Source: Caballeronia ptereochthonis
GTDB taxonomy: Bacteria; Pseudomonadota; Gammaproteobacteria; Burkholderiales; Burkholderiaceae
Length of the DNA: 64,000 bases
Assembly: GCF_001545075.1 (NCBI RefSeq)
Contig: NZ_FCOB02000009.1
Location: forward strand, 62,001-126,000
Reading direction: 5' to 3'
In this document: positions 8,907 through 18,236 of the stretch, in pieces
How positions within the stretch are numbered: the first letter of the stretch is position 1
How the letters are laid out: the number at the start of each line of letters is the position of its first letter
Position numbers and translations under genes: made by a program
The notes under the pieces: model-generated
What the model saw: the letters and a program-made list of their open reading frames with translations, nothing else
Databases searched by the model: none
Told to the model about the DNA's origin: nothing

Positions 8907-10478
8907 ATGTCGTTGAATATCGCCGAAACGTCCGAGCCATCCACTGCGTCGATGTCGGCTCGTGTCATACGGCTCAATCCTGCCGACGATGTCGTTATCG
9001 CGCTCGAACAGCTTGTGTCCGGCACGGTGCTCGACAACGAAGCAGTGACGGTGTCGGGATTGATCCCGCCCGGGCACAAAGTGGCGACACGTAACATCGG
9101 TCAGGGTGAGGCGGTGCACCGCTACGGCCAGGTAATCGGCTTTGCAAGTCAGCCGATTCGGGCGGGGCAGCATGTACACACCCACAACCTCGCTATGGGC
9201 GACTTTGCGCGTGACTACGCGTTCGGTCTGGCCGCGCGTCAGACTGTGCGCTCGAAGGAGCCCGCGAGATTCCAAGGCATTGTCCGCGCAGACGGCCGAG
9301 TCGCCACTCGCAACTACGTCGGGATCCTCACCTCGGTTAATTGCTCGGCTACGGTTGCGCGAGCTATTGCCGATCACTTTCGCCTCGATATCCATCCAGA
9401 GGAGTTAGCCGCTTTCCCAAATGTCGATGGCGTCGTGGCGCTCACCCACGGTTCCGGTTGCGCGATCGACTGTGAAGGCGATGGTCTGGCGCTCTTGCAG
9501 CGCACGCTTGGAGGCTATGCATGCCATCCGAACTTCGCAAGCGTGCTGATCGTCGGTCTCGGTTGTGAAACGAATCAGATCCCGCGACTTCTTGAGACGC
9601 AGGGACTCCGAGAACACGACCGCTTGCGAACGTTCACGATCCAAGACAGCGGCGGGACCACACTGACGATCGCGAAGGGTATCGAGCTGGTTCGGGGCAT
9701 GCTGCCCGAAGCAAACAACGTGAGGCGGGAGCCGGTCAGCGCAAGTCATCTCACGGTCGGTCTTCAGTGCGGAGGCTCGGACGGGTATTCTGGCATTACC
9801 GCCAATCCGGTGCTGGGCGCAGCCGTTGATCTGCTGGTGCAACACGGCGGGACTGCGATTCTCTCAGAGACGCCCGAGATTTATGGCGCGGAGCACTTAT
9901 TGACGCGTCGCGCCGAAACGCCCGAGGTGGGTCGGAAGCTGATTGATCGCATCAAGTGGTGGGAAGCCTATGCACATCGTCAAGGCGCGCAAATCAACAA
10001 CAATCCGTCTGCGGGCAACAAGGCCGGTGGCTTGACGACCATCCTTGAAAAATCGCTCGGAGGCATCGCGAAAGCCGGTTCCACCAATTTGACCGAAGTG
10101 TATGAATATGCCCAGCCGATCACGGCGCGTGGTCTGGTTTTTATGGACACGCCGGGCTACGACCCAGTGTCGGCAACGGGCCAGGTAGCAGGCGGTGCAA
10201 ACCTGATCTGCTTCACCACGGGACGCGGTTCAGCTTACGGCTGCGCGCCCGCGCCGTCCGTCAAACTTGCGACCAACACGGCACTTTGGCAACGACAGTT
10301 CGACGATATCGACCTGAACTGCGGAGAGGTGTTGGAAGGACGAGCGACGATCGAGCAACTGGGCCGAGTACTTTTCGAATTGCTGCTAGATGTGGCCTCG
10401 GGGACTCGTTCTCGCAGCGAGCGGCACGGCTACGGACAGAACGAATTCGTACCTTGGCAGATTAGCGCAATCATGTGA
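8907..10478 (+). CDS. UxaA family altronate/galactarate dehydratase-like hydrolyase
   Basis: 523 residues from ATG 8907 (TAGGAG upstream; an upstream in-frame start at 8856 lacks one). An N-terminal SAF domain (about 20-100; NPADDVVIALEQL and HKVATRNIGQGEAV) is joined to the full UxaA catalytic part. Conserved cysteine segments THGSGCAIDC, GLGCETNQ and QCGGSDGYSGITANP fit the iron-dependent dehydratases of altronate, galactarate and related sugar acids. It is the last gene of the 6370-10478 operon. The substrate is unknown. Confidence 0.93.
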   Translation: MSLNIAETSEPSTASMSARVIRLNPADDVVIALEQLVSGTVLDNEAVTVSGLIPPGHKVATRNIGQGEAVHRYGQVIGFASQPIRAGQHVHTHNLAMGDFARDYAFGLAARQTVRSKEPARFQGIVRADGRVATRNYVGILTSVNCSATVARAIADHFRLDIHPEELAAFPNVDGVVALTHGSGCAIDCEGDGLALLQRTLGGYACHPNFASVLIVGLGCETNQIPRLLETQGLREHDRLRTFTIQDSGGTTLTIAKGIELVRGMLPEANNVRREPVSASHLTVGLQCGGSDGYSGITANPVLGAAVDLLVQHGGTAILSETPEIYGAEHLLTRRAETPEVGRKLIDRIKWWEAYAHRQGAQINNNPSAGNKAGGLTTILEKSLGGIAKAGSTNLTEVYEYAQPITARGLVFMDTPGYDPVSATGQVAGGANLICFTTGRGSAYGCAPAPSVKLATNTALWQRQFDDIDLNCGEVLEGRATIEQLGRVLFELLLDVASGTRSRSERHGYGQNEFVPWQISAIM

Positions 10479-11061
10479 GCGTTCATCAATAACATTCGAC
10501 GGTCTCAATTCTGCTAACCGTAGCTGTCTTCGCCGAAGCCCGAAGGAGGTGCGTCTCTGCGAGCGCGCGCAGTTGAAGGGCTGCTATGCATCGGACATCC
10601 GCCGCTGGCCACTCGCCGGTTTGGAGGAGAGGCGGCAACAGACACACCGAGCCTACCGCTACCGCGCCACATCTCGACTCTACCGAATTCGCTCATTGAT
10701 CGAGATAGGCCCCCGCCTCATCGAGCGGGGCAAGGTGAGAGCAGGTCGATCAGAGACTCTGCAAGAAGGTGAGGGAGCGGAAAGCCCTTGGCGAGGAGCG
10801 CACCAGTGCAACTAACCGTCAATGCCGAATTTCTCCTCAATAGCAGCGCCATCAAATACGCGTTGAGCAATGCCGACATCGAACGCCTACCAACCTCGCG
10901 AGGAATCAGCCGTTCTTAGCTCAAGGAGAGCCGTGGGACGTGCCAGCAGCTTTCGATGGGCAATTGCGGGATGCAGTTCGCGCCATCATTAAAAGTCTTC
11001 AGTAGGATGCGCGCTGTCGCACGCGAGATGCCAACCGACGTAGTACAAGCGATTCGCCGAC
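10479..11061. other. Gene-poor stretch after the UxaA operon
   Basis: About 580 bases with only short, overlapping open frames on both strands and no family resemblance. No clear terminator hairpin was found next to the UxaA stop. Confidence 0.45.
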
Positions 11062-11304
11062 ATGTCGAACAAACCGAAGAACGCGAAGACGAAGCGCCGC
11101 GTGCTGCTCACCCGGGCGCAGCTGCTGCCGATCTCACCGGCTACGGCGCGGGTTTGATCGCTGAAATACCACCTGGCGCTCGTCGCGATACGCAACGGAC
11201 GTGGCAACGCTGACCACGCGAGCGAACTCGTCAAAACCCTCTACCTGACCTACTTTGTCTGCGAGAGGGATCGTACTGAAAGCAGGACGCTTCCCCGACC
11301 TTAA
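11062..11304 (+). pseudogene. Nonsense-disrupted small 'Fis-like' family gene
   Basis: Frame from ATG 11062 reads MSNKPKNAKTKRRVLLTRAQLLP, then an in-frame TGA at 11155-11157, then SLKYHLALVAIRNGRGNA and LVKTLYLTYF in the same frame. These blocks match the intact paralogue at 52013 (SLANHLALAVCRKGQGNA and LKRAVYLTYY). After the LTYF block similarity is lost and the frame ends at 11304. The gene is therefore stopped by a point mutation and truncated at its 3' end. Such proteins are often labelled Fis-family regulators in Burkholderia, but their function is not known to me. Confidence 0.65.
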
Positions 11305-11620
11305 AGCGATGCACCAGGTAACAGTCGAGGGTTAGGCGAATGATCCATCGCGGCGAAGCATCGTGACTGTCACCGTTTCTGGTAACTTTTGCGCGCCCGA
11401 TCCGGTTGGCGACAAAATTTGCAAGCGAGCGAGCGCCACACCGTGACTGTCGTTTGCTTCGCGCCCCGCGGCGTCGCCACAAGATCAACAGGTTAGCGGC
11501 GACGATGAACGCGACGCCGAGAGCGTGAGATCATATGCGCTATCGTCGTCGCTCGGCTAGATCGCTTTGCAGTGAAGGGCACGTGCGCGTTCGGGCCGAT
11601 CCAAACTTAGCACTGAGAGT
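11305..11620. other. Intergenic stretch without supported gene
   Basis: About 315 bases between the broken small gene and the hypothetical gene at 11621. Nothing recognisable was seen. Confidence 0.45.
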
Positions 11621-12265
11621 ATGAGTAAAGGAAAGTCGAAACTGACCCGTGAGGACGCTGAGCGCCTTTTCGAGGGGTTGCCGCCGGCGAAGGCGAGCGT
11701 GTCGAGCCGCCCGGAGAATCCGTTCGGGCCAGACGTGTCCGATGTCGTCAAGCGCGTTGAGGACGAATCTGCCCTCTGGAAAGACAACCTGATCACGCTG
11801 CCGGTGTCGATCGAACTGCCGCCAGGCTACCAATCGGTGCCTCGCATGCGCGAAGCGATGACGCGGGCTTTACGCGTGAAGTGGGTGAGAGAAGGCAAAG
11901 ACGAGGTTGTCGCGGAGTTTCCTGAAGGGTGGACAGCGGTTCGCCCGGAAAGCGGCCCCATCGAATTGCGAGACGCTTCAGGCGTGGTTCGCGGGTTATA
12001 CGGATGGGCCAAGGATGCTGAACTCAGGCTCCTGCCACGTTACCTTATCGAATCACAGGCAAACACTTCGAACGGTCTCGGCAGCGTGCTTGTTCGCGAT
12101 CGCGGGACTGGTCGAATTCTCGAGCGATCGTCGAACTGGTCGGCGCGAACAGGCACGCACCATCCAGATTGGACGACGCTCGCAGCGTGGCTTGACTTAC
12201 GTTATCCAGACCATCGCGACCCACTGCGGTACTGGGATGATTGTGAGGAAAATCGTCGAGCTTGA
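11621..12265 (+). CDS. Hypothetical cytosolic protein
   Basis: 214 residues, not recognised. The composition looks genuinely coding: a charged N-terminus (KLTREDAERLFEGL), a central region with EFPEGWTAVRPESGPIELRD and a C-terminus rich in Trp, Asp and His (HPDWTTLAAWLDLRYPDHRDP). There is no signal peptide or membrane helix. GAGAG precedes the ATG. It stands alone between a pseudogene and the lipase gene. A tail-like or accessory-element origin cannot be excluded. Confidence 0.6.
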   Translation: MSKGKSKLTREDAERLFEGLPPAKASVSSRPENPFGPDVSDVVKRVEDESALWKDNLITLPVSIELPPGYQSVPRMREAMTRALRVKWVREGKDEVVAEFPEGWTAVRPESGPIELRDASGVVRGLYGWAKDAELRLLPRYLIESQANTSNGLGSVLVRDRGTGRILERSSNWSARTGTHHPDWTTLAAWLDLRYPDHRDPLRYWDDCEENRRA

Positions 12266-12451
12266 GCGAATCTTGACGCTGTTTTCGCAGTAACTGATGC
12301 ATTCAGTATCGAGCCCGCCTCTTGATTTGACTTCCGGGCCGGCCACTAAGCGTCACTCGGTTATGCTCTACGGATCCAAAGTGTGCGCGGGAACCTTCCT
12401 TGCGAGCGAAGCGTCCGCGTCCTGAGGTTCATGTCGATCGAGGAGGCCGCC

Positions 12452-13306
12452 ATGCCGAGTATCCCTTATGACCCTAGCCGCGTCGCGCTCGACGCGCCGC
12501 AACTGCGGGACACCGTATTCGTGCCAGGAGCGGAGTACGACGAAGTGGCGTTGTCCGTCGAACTCGCGCGACTCGCCTATGTGCACTATGAGGATCACGA
12601 CGCTGGACTTGCGCGCCTGAAAGAAGCGCTCGGCCGCGTACGCTTCGATGACGTCACCCTCTTCGAGGACGCCGCCACGGGCACGCAAGGCTTCGGCGCA
12701 TCGCGATCGTCGGACGGCCTGTGCGTGCTCGCATTTCGCGGCACGGAACCGACTCAGCTCACCGATCTCGGCGCTGATCTGGCCTTCACACTGACCGACT
12801 GGACCGAAAAGGCGGGCCGCGTGCACAAGGGATTCGCGGGCGCGGCGCGCAGTGTCTTGCCCGAGGTCAAGCAGTGGCTGGAGCAGACGCAAGCCACCCG
12901 CAAGCGCCTGATCGTGACCGGCCATAGCCTCGGCGCGGCCATCGCGACGCTGTATGGAAGTCTTATCGCACCGGACAGGCTCATCACGATCGGCTCGCCG
13001 CGCGTGGGCGATGCGGCGTTCGTCGCGACGCTTGCCGGTATCGACATGATGCGGCTGGTCGATTGCTGCGATGTCGTCACCGAGTTGCCGCCGGAAGTCG
13101 GCGGTTATGTTCACGTGGGCGAAGCCGCTTACCTGACGCGCGAAGGCGTGCTGGCTTCCTCCAGCGATGAAGCCTTTGTGCGCGACGATCGCACTGCCGC
13201 GCGTGAGGAGTACCTGCTGCATTACGCGTGGAAAACCGGCAATGTGGTGGTGCGCGATCTCGCTGATCACGCGCCTATCAATTACGTGCGCTGCTTCATG
13301 CCATGA
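12452..13306 (+). CDS. Class 3 lipase family protein
   Basis: 284 residues from ATG 12452, preceded by AGGAGG with ideal spacing. Alpha/beta hydrolase of the fungal-lipase-like class 3 group: oxyanion segment LAFRGTEP near residues 94-101, nucleophile serine in GHSLGAA at about 157-163, catalytic Asp region GSPRVGD then a later DCCDVVTELPP, and a C-terminal His candidate near DLADHAPINY. No signal peptide is seen, so it acts in the cytosol or leaves by another route. It would hydrolyse acylglycerols or other esters. It stands alone. Confidence 0.88.
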   Translation: MPSIPYDPSRVALDAPQLRDTVFVPGAEYDEVALSVELARLAYVHYEDHDAGLARLKEALGRVRFDDVTLFEDAATGTQGFGASRSSDGLCVLAFRGTEPTQLTDLGADLAFTLTDWTEKAGRVHKGFAGAARSVLPEVKQWLEQTQATRKRLIVTGHSLGAAIATLYGSLIAPDRLITIGSPRVGDAAFVATLAGIDMMRLVDCCDVVTELPPEVGGYVHVGEAAYLTREGVLASSSDEAFVRDDRTAAREEYLLHYAWKTGNVVVRDLADHAPINYVRCFMP

Positions 13307-13630
13307 CGCGTGCTGGCTACATCGATCAGAACGTATGCCGCAAGCCCACGCGAATCAGAGTCTGATGATCGTTGCTGGACGGCGAGCTTGGGTTATTGAT
13401 CGGCGCCACCGCGCCACGATTGGGTCTTCGTTCGATCCGTGCAAAAAATGGCGATTCGATCAGGAAACGGCTGAAATAGCATGGACTGACGTTCCACAGC
13501 TTGTGCGAGATTCCATCGGCGGAAAAGCCTTGCTGCAGGCGGCGCGGCGCCCTGTAACCGCTAGATTCAGTGCGAATAATATGCTTACCCCCAGGTAGGC
13601 CCTCCGCGATCCGTCATAGCTGAGTAATAT

Positions 13631-13656
13631 GCGGGGCTCATTTGAGCCCCGCTTTT
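13631..13656. terminator. Intrinsic terminator, probably bidirectional
   Basis: GCGGGGCTCA and TGAGCCCCGC form a perfect 10-bp stem with a very short loop, followed by TTTT on the plus strand. It lies between the lipase gene (plus) and the CMD-family gene (minus), so it can end both transcripts. Confidence 0.75.
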
Positions 13657-13685
13657 CGTGGAAAACGATGATTTGCAGTAGCCTG

Positions 13686-14179
13686 TTACGCCGAGGTCAC
13701 CGTCAGCCCGAGGTACGCGAAGGCCTCGGTCAGGTGCGCATCGTTCCAGCCGGCTTGTTGAGCGAACTTCCACGTGGCGTCCGTGACGTTTTCCGATTTG
13801 GCTGCGGCCTCCTTGACCACGCGAATCAGTGCGTCGATCCTGGTATCGCCCGTCGTGGCGCCGGACCGTAGGAAAGCGGTCTGCGCTTCGGTCCAGCCGC
13901 TGGCGCGGGCGAATCGACTGGCGATGCCTATCATGTAGTCGTTTCCGACCGTGGCCGCCGTTGCGAGATTCAGCGCCCAGCTGATCTTCGGACCCAGGGT
14001 GCCGTGCTCCGTGGTTGCGGCGCGCAGCGATGCGTACGACGCCAACACCGCCGGAGCGTGCGCCATCTGGGCGTGCACATTCAGCGGACGTCCGTAGGAG
14101 AAGACAGGGCGATCTGTCGCAGAAGCGGGCGCGATGCATTGGGCGCGCCCTCGGTGGTGTGATAAGGAATCCGGCTCAT
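13686..14179 (-). pseudogene. Carboxymuconolactone decarboxylase (AhpD-like) family gene, frameshifted near N-terminus
   Basis: ATG at 14179 opens with MSRIPYHTTEGAPNASRPLL, a typical start for this family, but that frame stops after 32 codons. The rest follows in another frame: RPLNVHAQMAHAPAVLASY through to 13686, with helical features of the CMD fold. The expected CxxC-type peroxidatic motif is not seen, as in some subfamilies. A shift of reading frame near 14100 explains both pieces. The 3' end also looks a little short. It could be a sequencing error, but many nearby genes are also broken. Confidence 0.7.
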
Positions 14180-14276
14180 GAATATTGCTCGTTCGTGGTT
14201 TGATGAGGGCATGTCGATCAGGTCGAGCAGAGATGATGAACAGACGCGCCGGACCTGGTCGACCGGAGATGCCTTT

Positions 14277-15182
14277 TCAGGACGCCGCCGGGATCGCGAA
14301 GTTCGCTCTGGCCCACGCGACAAAACTCGTGGGCTGCCGACCGGCGACTTTGTTGGCGAGCGCGATCGCGTCGCGCGAATCCGAACCGAGATACGTGTGC
14401 GCTTCGAAGTAGGCGAGCATGGCCGCGATATCTCCGGCGCCGGGGAACCAGGTAGCAAAAACCTCGCGCGGGACCTGCGTGAACGAGAACGCGTTTCCTT
14501 GATGATTCAACGTGGCGATGATTTCGTTGAAGCTGAGAAAATCGCCCACCAGCGGCAAATGTTCGCCGTGTCCCGCGAGCTCCGGTTGCGCGAACGCGCC
14601 AGCCACCAGCCTGCCAAGTTCAGTGATGTCGCCCGTATGGATAACCCGCCGCTCGCCATCCAGCGGCAGCGCCCAACCCGTCGTGCCGTCCGCCTGTTTC
14701 TGCGGGCCCATGGCGCCGAGCACGTTCTGGTAGTAGAACGGTGCGATCACGAACGTGTGATGGGCAAATCCGGCCTCACTCACGATGCGCTCGACCTTCG
14801 CCTTGTTCGTGAAATGCGGGACATCAATTTTGCCGCGGCTGATCATTTCCACATTCGGCAGAGTCGACCAGATCAGGTGCTGGACGCCGGCCTCTTTCGC
14901 TGCGGTGACAGCGGCGAGCGCCTGGACGAGTTCGTCCGCTCCTGCTTCCCATGAGTTGGTGACAAGAAAAACGCCGTATGCTCCGGTGAACGCCGCTTTG
15001 AGCGTTTCCGGACGATTGAAGTCTGCCAGAACGATTTCGTCACCCAGCTTCGGATGCGCGGCTGGATTGCGCGTCAACGCGCGCACTTTGAATTGGCCGC
15101 TTGCCTGCAGCGCGCGCACGACGGCGCCGCCTTGCTGACCAGTTGCGCCGGCGACGGCGATGAGTTTCTGTGTGTTCGACAT
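14277..15182 (-). CDS. NmrA-like NAD(P)-binding protein
   Basis: 301 residues, atypical short-chain dehydrogenase of the NmrA/HSCARG type. N-terminal dinucleotide-binding loop GATGQQGG (residues 11-18), then VRALTRNP with the basic residue that usually binds NADPH phosphate, and VTNSWEAG in place of the classical catalytic triad. Such proteins often sense redox state or reduce quinones. It starts 49 bases after the YceI gene on the same strand, so they may be cotranscribed and controlled by the divergent LysR gene at 16003. Confidence 0.9.
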   Translation of the reverse strand: MSNTQKLIAVAGATGQQGGAVVRALQASGQFKVRALTRNPAAHPKLGDEIVLADFNRPETLKAAFTGAYGVFLVTNSWEAGADELVQALAAVTAAKEAGVQHLIWSTLPNVEMISRGKIDVPHFTNKAKVERIVSEAGFAHHTFVIAPFYYQNVLGAMGPQKQADGTTGWALPLDGERRVIHTGDITELGRLVAGAFAQPELAGHGEHLPLVGDFLSFNEIIATLNHQGNAFSFTQVPREVFATWFPGAGDIAAMLAYFEAHTYLGSDSRDAIALANKVAGRQPTSFVAWARANFAIPAAS

Positions 15183-15231
15183 GATTGCTTTCCGTTAGGT
15201 TTTGCAAGGAGAGCACTACGCTCCGAATCGC

Positions 15232-15810
15232 TTACTGCTTGAGGGCTTCGGCCGAGATGAGCAGCTTGGTCTTCATGCTGAAGCCGTATGTCTTGCCGAA
15301 GTCGACGCCGAAGTCACCGCGGTCGAATTCACCGACTGCGTCGACGCCGCAGACTTCGCGCTTGAGCATCGGATGCGGCATGCACTTGAACGAATCGATA
15401 TTCAACGTCAGCGGCTTCGTCACACCGTGCATCGTCAGATTGCCGACGACCGAGACGGGCTTGTCGCCCTTGAACCTGATCGTGCCCTTGTAGCTTGCTT
15501 CGGGAAACTTCGACGCGTCGAAGAACTGGTCCGACTGCAGTTCCTGATCGAGCTTCGTACTACCCGTGTGGACCGACGCGATGTCCGTCATCACCTCGAC
15601 AGTGCCGGTCCTGGATGCGCGATCGAGCGTCACGGTGCCTTGCGATTTATCGAACTTGCCACGCCAGACCGACAAACCGCCGATGTGATCGGCCTCGAAG
15701 GCCGGATACGTGTGGCTCGGATCGAACTGGTACGTCGCGACGTCTGCAAACGCCGAAAACGACAGCGAAGCGGCGAGTGCTCCGGCCGCGATGATCAAAT
15801 GCTTCTTCAA
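15232..15810 (-). CDS. YceI family periplasmic lipid-binding protein
   Basis: 192 residues with a clear signal peptide (cleavage after SAFA, about residue 22) and the YceI lipocalin-like barrel: [19 protein letters not shown], then [17 protein letters not shown] and [14 protein letters not shown]. It binds isoprenoids or fatty acids in the periplasm; family members respond to base or osmotic stress. The start codon is TTG at 15810, supported by AAGGAG six bases upstream; no ATG fits. Confidence 0.93.
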   Translation of the reverse strand: MKKHLIIAAGALAASLSFSAFADVATYQFDPSHTYPAFEADHIGGLSVWRGKFDKSQGTVTLDRASRTGTVEVMTDIASVHTGSTKLDQELQSDQFFDASKFPEASYKGTIRFKGDKPVSVVGNLTMHGVTKPLTLNIDSFKCMPHPMLKREVCGVDAVGEFDRGDFGVDFGKTYGFSMKTKLLISAEALKQ

Positions 15811-15974
15811 ATCAGGCTCCTTGAAACGTTGAGTTGTCGCGCTCGTGCGCGGTCCCGGGGAGAGGCGGGCATTGGGAAAGCTCGTTGGCGAATCGACCTG
15901 CGAAGCGGCCGCCTACCGTGCGAACCTCAAGTATGGGTAAGAACGGCGTCCAACACTAGCCGGTAAAATCGGAT

Positions 15975-15986
15975 TGGATTAATCCA
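15975..15986. promoter_or_regulatory. Palindrome between YceI and LysR genes
   Basis: TGGATTAATCCA is a perfect 12-base palindrome 17 bases before the LysR ATG in the 190-base gap between divergent genes. Its place suits an autoregulatory operator for the LysR protein. The AT-rich centre also fits a promoter element. Confidence 0.4.
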
Positions 15987-16002
15987 TATTTGGAGAAATC
16001 AA

Positions 16003-16926
16003 ATGCTCGATCTGAATGACCTCGCGATGTTCGTCCAGGTGGTCCGCGCGAGCAGTTTCTCGGAGGCGGCGCGGCGCCTGGGCATGCCCGCGAACACACT
16101 CAGCAGGAGAATCGATCAACTCGAAGGCCAGTTCGGCACTCGTCTGTTGCATCGCTCTACTCGCAAGCTCTCGCTGAGCGCGGAGGGCCAGGTGTTGTTC
16201 GAACGCTATGCGCCTGCGCTCGACCGGATCTTCGAGATAGGGCGGCTACATGCGGACGAGCAGGCGCCGTCCGGCTCGGTGCGCGTGGCGTCGATGGCAG
16301 GTTTGTTTGAACTCATCGGCATGGAATGGCTAGTCGAGTTCTATGCGCGATATCCCAGGATCAGCCTCGACTTCGTGCTCGACGATACGCCGACAGATCT
16401 CATCTCCGAGCGCATCGATCTCGCCGTGCGCATGGGAATCGAGACTGGTAGCGGTTTCAAGACGCGTCGGCTGGCGTCGAATGCAATGATTCTCGCGGCG
16501 AGTCCGGTCTATCTGGAACGCCGTCCTGCACCACGCACGCTGCGGGAACTTGCCGGACACGACTGCCTGACGATATCCACCAGGCAGCGGCGCGGTACGT
16601 GGCGTCTGCAGGGCCCGCGCGGCAGTCAGGAGATTTCGATTGACAGCCGGTTCGCGGTCAACGACATGCGAGTGCTGGCGCAAGCCTGTGTCGCTGGACT
16701 CGGCATTGCGTTGCTGCCGCAGTTGATGGTCGACCCGGCTCTGACACAGGGAAAACTGGTGCGCGTACTGCCGAGCTATCGTCGCGCGAGCTCGAGCCTC
16801 GGCCTGCAACTGGTTTACACAAGCCGTCCACCGGTGCCGCCCGCAGTCGCGGTCTTTGCAGAATTTCTTGTGGCGAAGCTGGATGAGACTATGACAGATC
16901 CATCAAGCCATCATGTCGGCCGATAG
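16003..16926 (+). CDS. LysR family transcriptional regulator
   Basis: 307 residues: winged helix-turn-helix at about 3-62 (LNDLAMFVQVVRASSFSEAARRLG, PANTLSRRIDQLE) and an effector domain from about 90 to 295. TGGAG precedes the ATG. It belongs to the large group resembling CrgA/DsdC-like regulators next to oxidoreductases. It is divergent from the YceI/NmrA pair and probably controls them. The inducer is unknown. Confidence 0.93.
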   Translation: MLDLNDLAMFVQVVRASSFSEAARRLGMPANTLSRRIDQLEGQFGTRLLHRSTRKLSLSAEGQVLFERYAPALDRIFEIGRLHADEQAPSGSVRVASMAGLFELIGMEWLVEFYARYPRISLDFVLDDTPTDLISERIDLAVRMGIETGSGFKTRRLASNAMILAASPVYLERRPAPRTLRELAGHDCLTISTRQRRGTWRLQGPRGSQEISIDSRFAVNDMRVLAQACVAGLGIALLPQLMVDPALTQGKLVRVLPSYRRASSSLGLQLVYTSRPPVPPAVAVFAEFLVAKLDETMTDPSSHHVGR

Positions 16927-17425
16927 GTACGCGGCTCGCGATAGTCGCTAACGCCGAGAGCGCGCCATGACCATGGGCAGAGTGAGGCCCGTAGGCGACG
17001 CTCTCTGCCTTCCACGGCCAAACACGCTCTTCAGCGATCACCGGCGGACCGCGGGTTCACCACTTTCAAAAGCAACCTCCATTGCAAACTCCGTCGCATT
17101 CGTCGCTACGCGCGTAATAGCTGAAGCCGTGCGGCGAGCGAGAGAACTATCCACACAAGCCGACGCTGAAGGATTTCATCGACTACGTGTCGCTTTCAGA
17201 AGGCTTCTGGGCGTATTCTCCCTACCACGGGAACGAATTCACTGGGCAGGCCACAGTCGAGTTCGCGACGCCTATTCATACGCGTCGGCGGCTAAAGCGA
17301 CGAGGTGCAGCGAGCCCGGCAGTTCGATCCCGCGTTCGCCGCACGGAATTTCAAGTGGTAGGCCGATAACCCGGGCTCGCCAAGAAGCACCAACAAGCCA
17401 GCCCGTACTGCAGGCGCAGCGGCCC
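16927..17425 (+). other. Decayed stretch with one coding-like island
   Basis: About 500 bases with no intact gene. From about 17145 to 17290 a plus frame reads like protein (PTLKDFIDYVSLSEGFWAY, then SPYHGNEFTGQA), probably the remnant of an unrecognised gene. The rest shows nothing. Confidence 0.4.
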
Positions 17426-17779
17426 CTACCCGAAGTCCAGCCTGTAGGGTTTCGCGCAAATGGCAATGCGCTCCTCGCGCGTCATGGACCGGTGAGAGGC
17501 TGGCGAATACCCCTTGTTTCCATAGGCCCAGCGGCAATATGCACATCGATACGGCGCTTCAAGAAGCTGCAGGTTAATCACGAATGGTGCCTTGTATCCG
17601 CAACGTCGGCACGCAGTCTCCAGCGGCAAATGACGGGCCGGGCAGACATCGACGCAGTCGAACTGGTGGCTGACGCTGTGGTAGCCACGCCCCATACAGC
17701 GGCGACATCGACGAAGGCGATCGCTGCAACGGCTTCGCTGGGAAATCTGTATCAGCGATCCATACAGCGTCTTGCGTCT
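17426..17779 (-). pseudogene. Cysteine-rich TniQ-like zinc-ribbon fragment
   Basis: An open minus frame carries GYHSVSHQFDCVDVCPARHLP, then ETACRRCGY and YRCAYC. The order Cys-Pro-x-His-x-x-x-Leu followed by CxxCG and CxxC resembles the zinc-binding region of TniQ-like proteins, found in Tn7/Tn5053-type transposition systems and in stand-alone Burkholderia genes. No proper start is seen (upstream stop at 17780) and both flanks are missing, so it is a fragment. The call rests on cysteine spacing only. Confidence 0.45.
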
Positions 17780-17910
17780 TCAAAGTGTTCGAGTTGCATG
17801 TGGGTGCCTCCTGCGACGCGGTGTACGCATACCGGAACTCCCTTGTGTGCCCGGTTCCCGGCACACCGATTGCGGAATTGCCCACAACTACTACCCGCAA
17901 GGAGCAAGCC

Positions 17911-18159
17911 ATGGCAACGCAACCTGTCGAGCAACGTGCACCGGATGACCGTACCGAGCAAGACATTGACAGATCTGTCGAAGAAAGCTTTCCGGCGAGC
18001 GACCCGCCAGCGACTGGCGGGTCGACACGAATCGAAAAGCCGGCTGGCAGCGACGTGCCTGGCTCGGAGCCGGACGAGGATGTTCCGGGGGAAGAGACGC
18101 CGGGAGAGCCGTCGCCTGGCGACGTGCCGCCCGATGAGCCGGCACCGCAAGGGCACTGA
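17911..18159 (+). CDS. Small acidic, proline-rich protein
   Basis: 82 residues from ATG 17911, chosen for AAGGAG just upstream. It has a conserved-looking N-terminal half (IDRSVEESFPASDPPATGG) and a repetitive Pro/Glu/Asp tail (PGEETPGEPSPGDVPPDEP). Short proteins with the ESFPASDPP motif are common in Burkholderia and other proteobacteria and are uncharacterised. It is probably intrinsically disordered and cytosolic. Confidence 0.75.
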   Translation: MATQPVEQRAPDDRTEQDIDRSVEESFPASDPPATGGSTRIEKPAGSDVPGSEPDEDVPGEETPGEPSPGDVPPDEPAPQGH

Positions 18160-18236
18160 GGAAGTTTTCATGCGCTAACGCGTGAAGCGCGCGTGCCTGT
18201 GCACGCGAATTTCAGGGAAGCATCAAGGGAGGCGGT

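Noticed and set aside
12368..13270. A 300-codon minus-strand frame opposite the lipase
   Set aside because: It mirrors the lipase gene, is rich in Arg/His/Ala and shows no family motif; the plus-strand lipase has a catalytic motif and ribosome binding site.
14178..14954. A 258-codon plus-strand frame opposite the NmrA gene
   Set aside because: Antisense shadow with biased composition; the minus strand has the GATGQQGG protein.
16967..18178. A 403-codon plus-strand open frame
   Set aside because: It has low-complexity, Ser/Arg/Pro-rich composition with no domain, overlaps the zinc-ribbon fragment and the well-supported small gene at 17911, and has no ribosome binding site.
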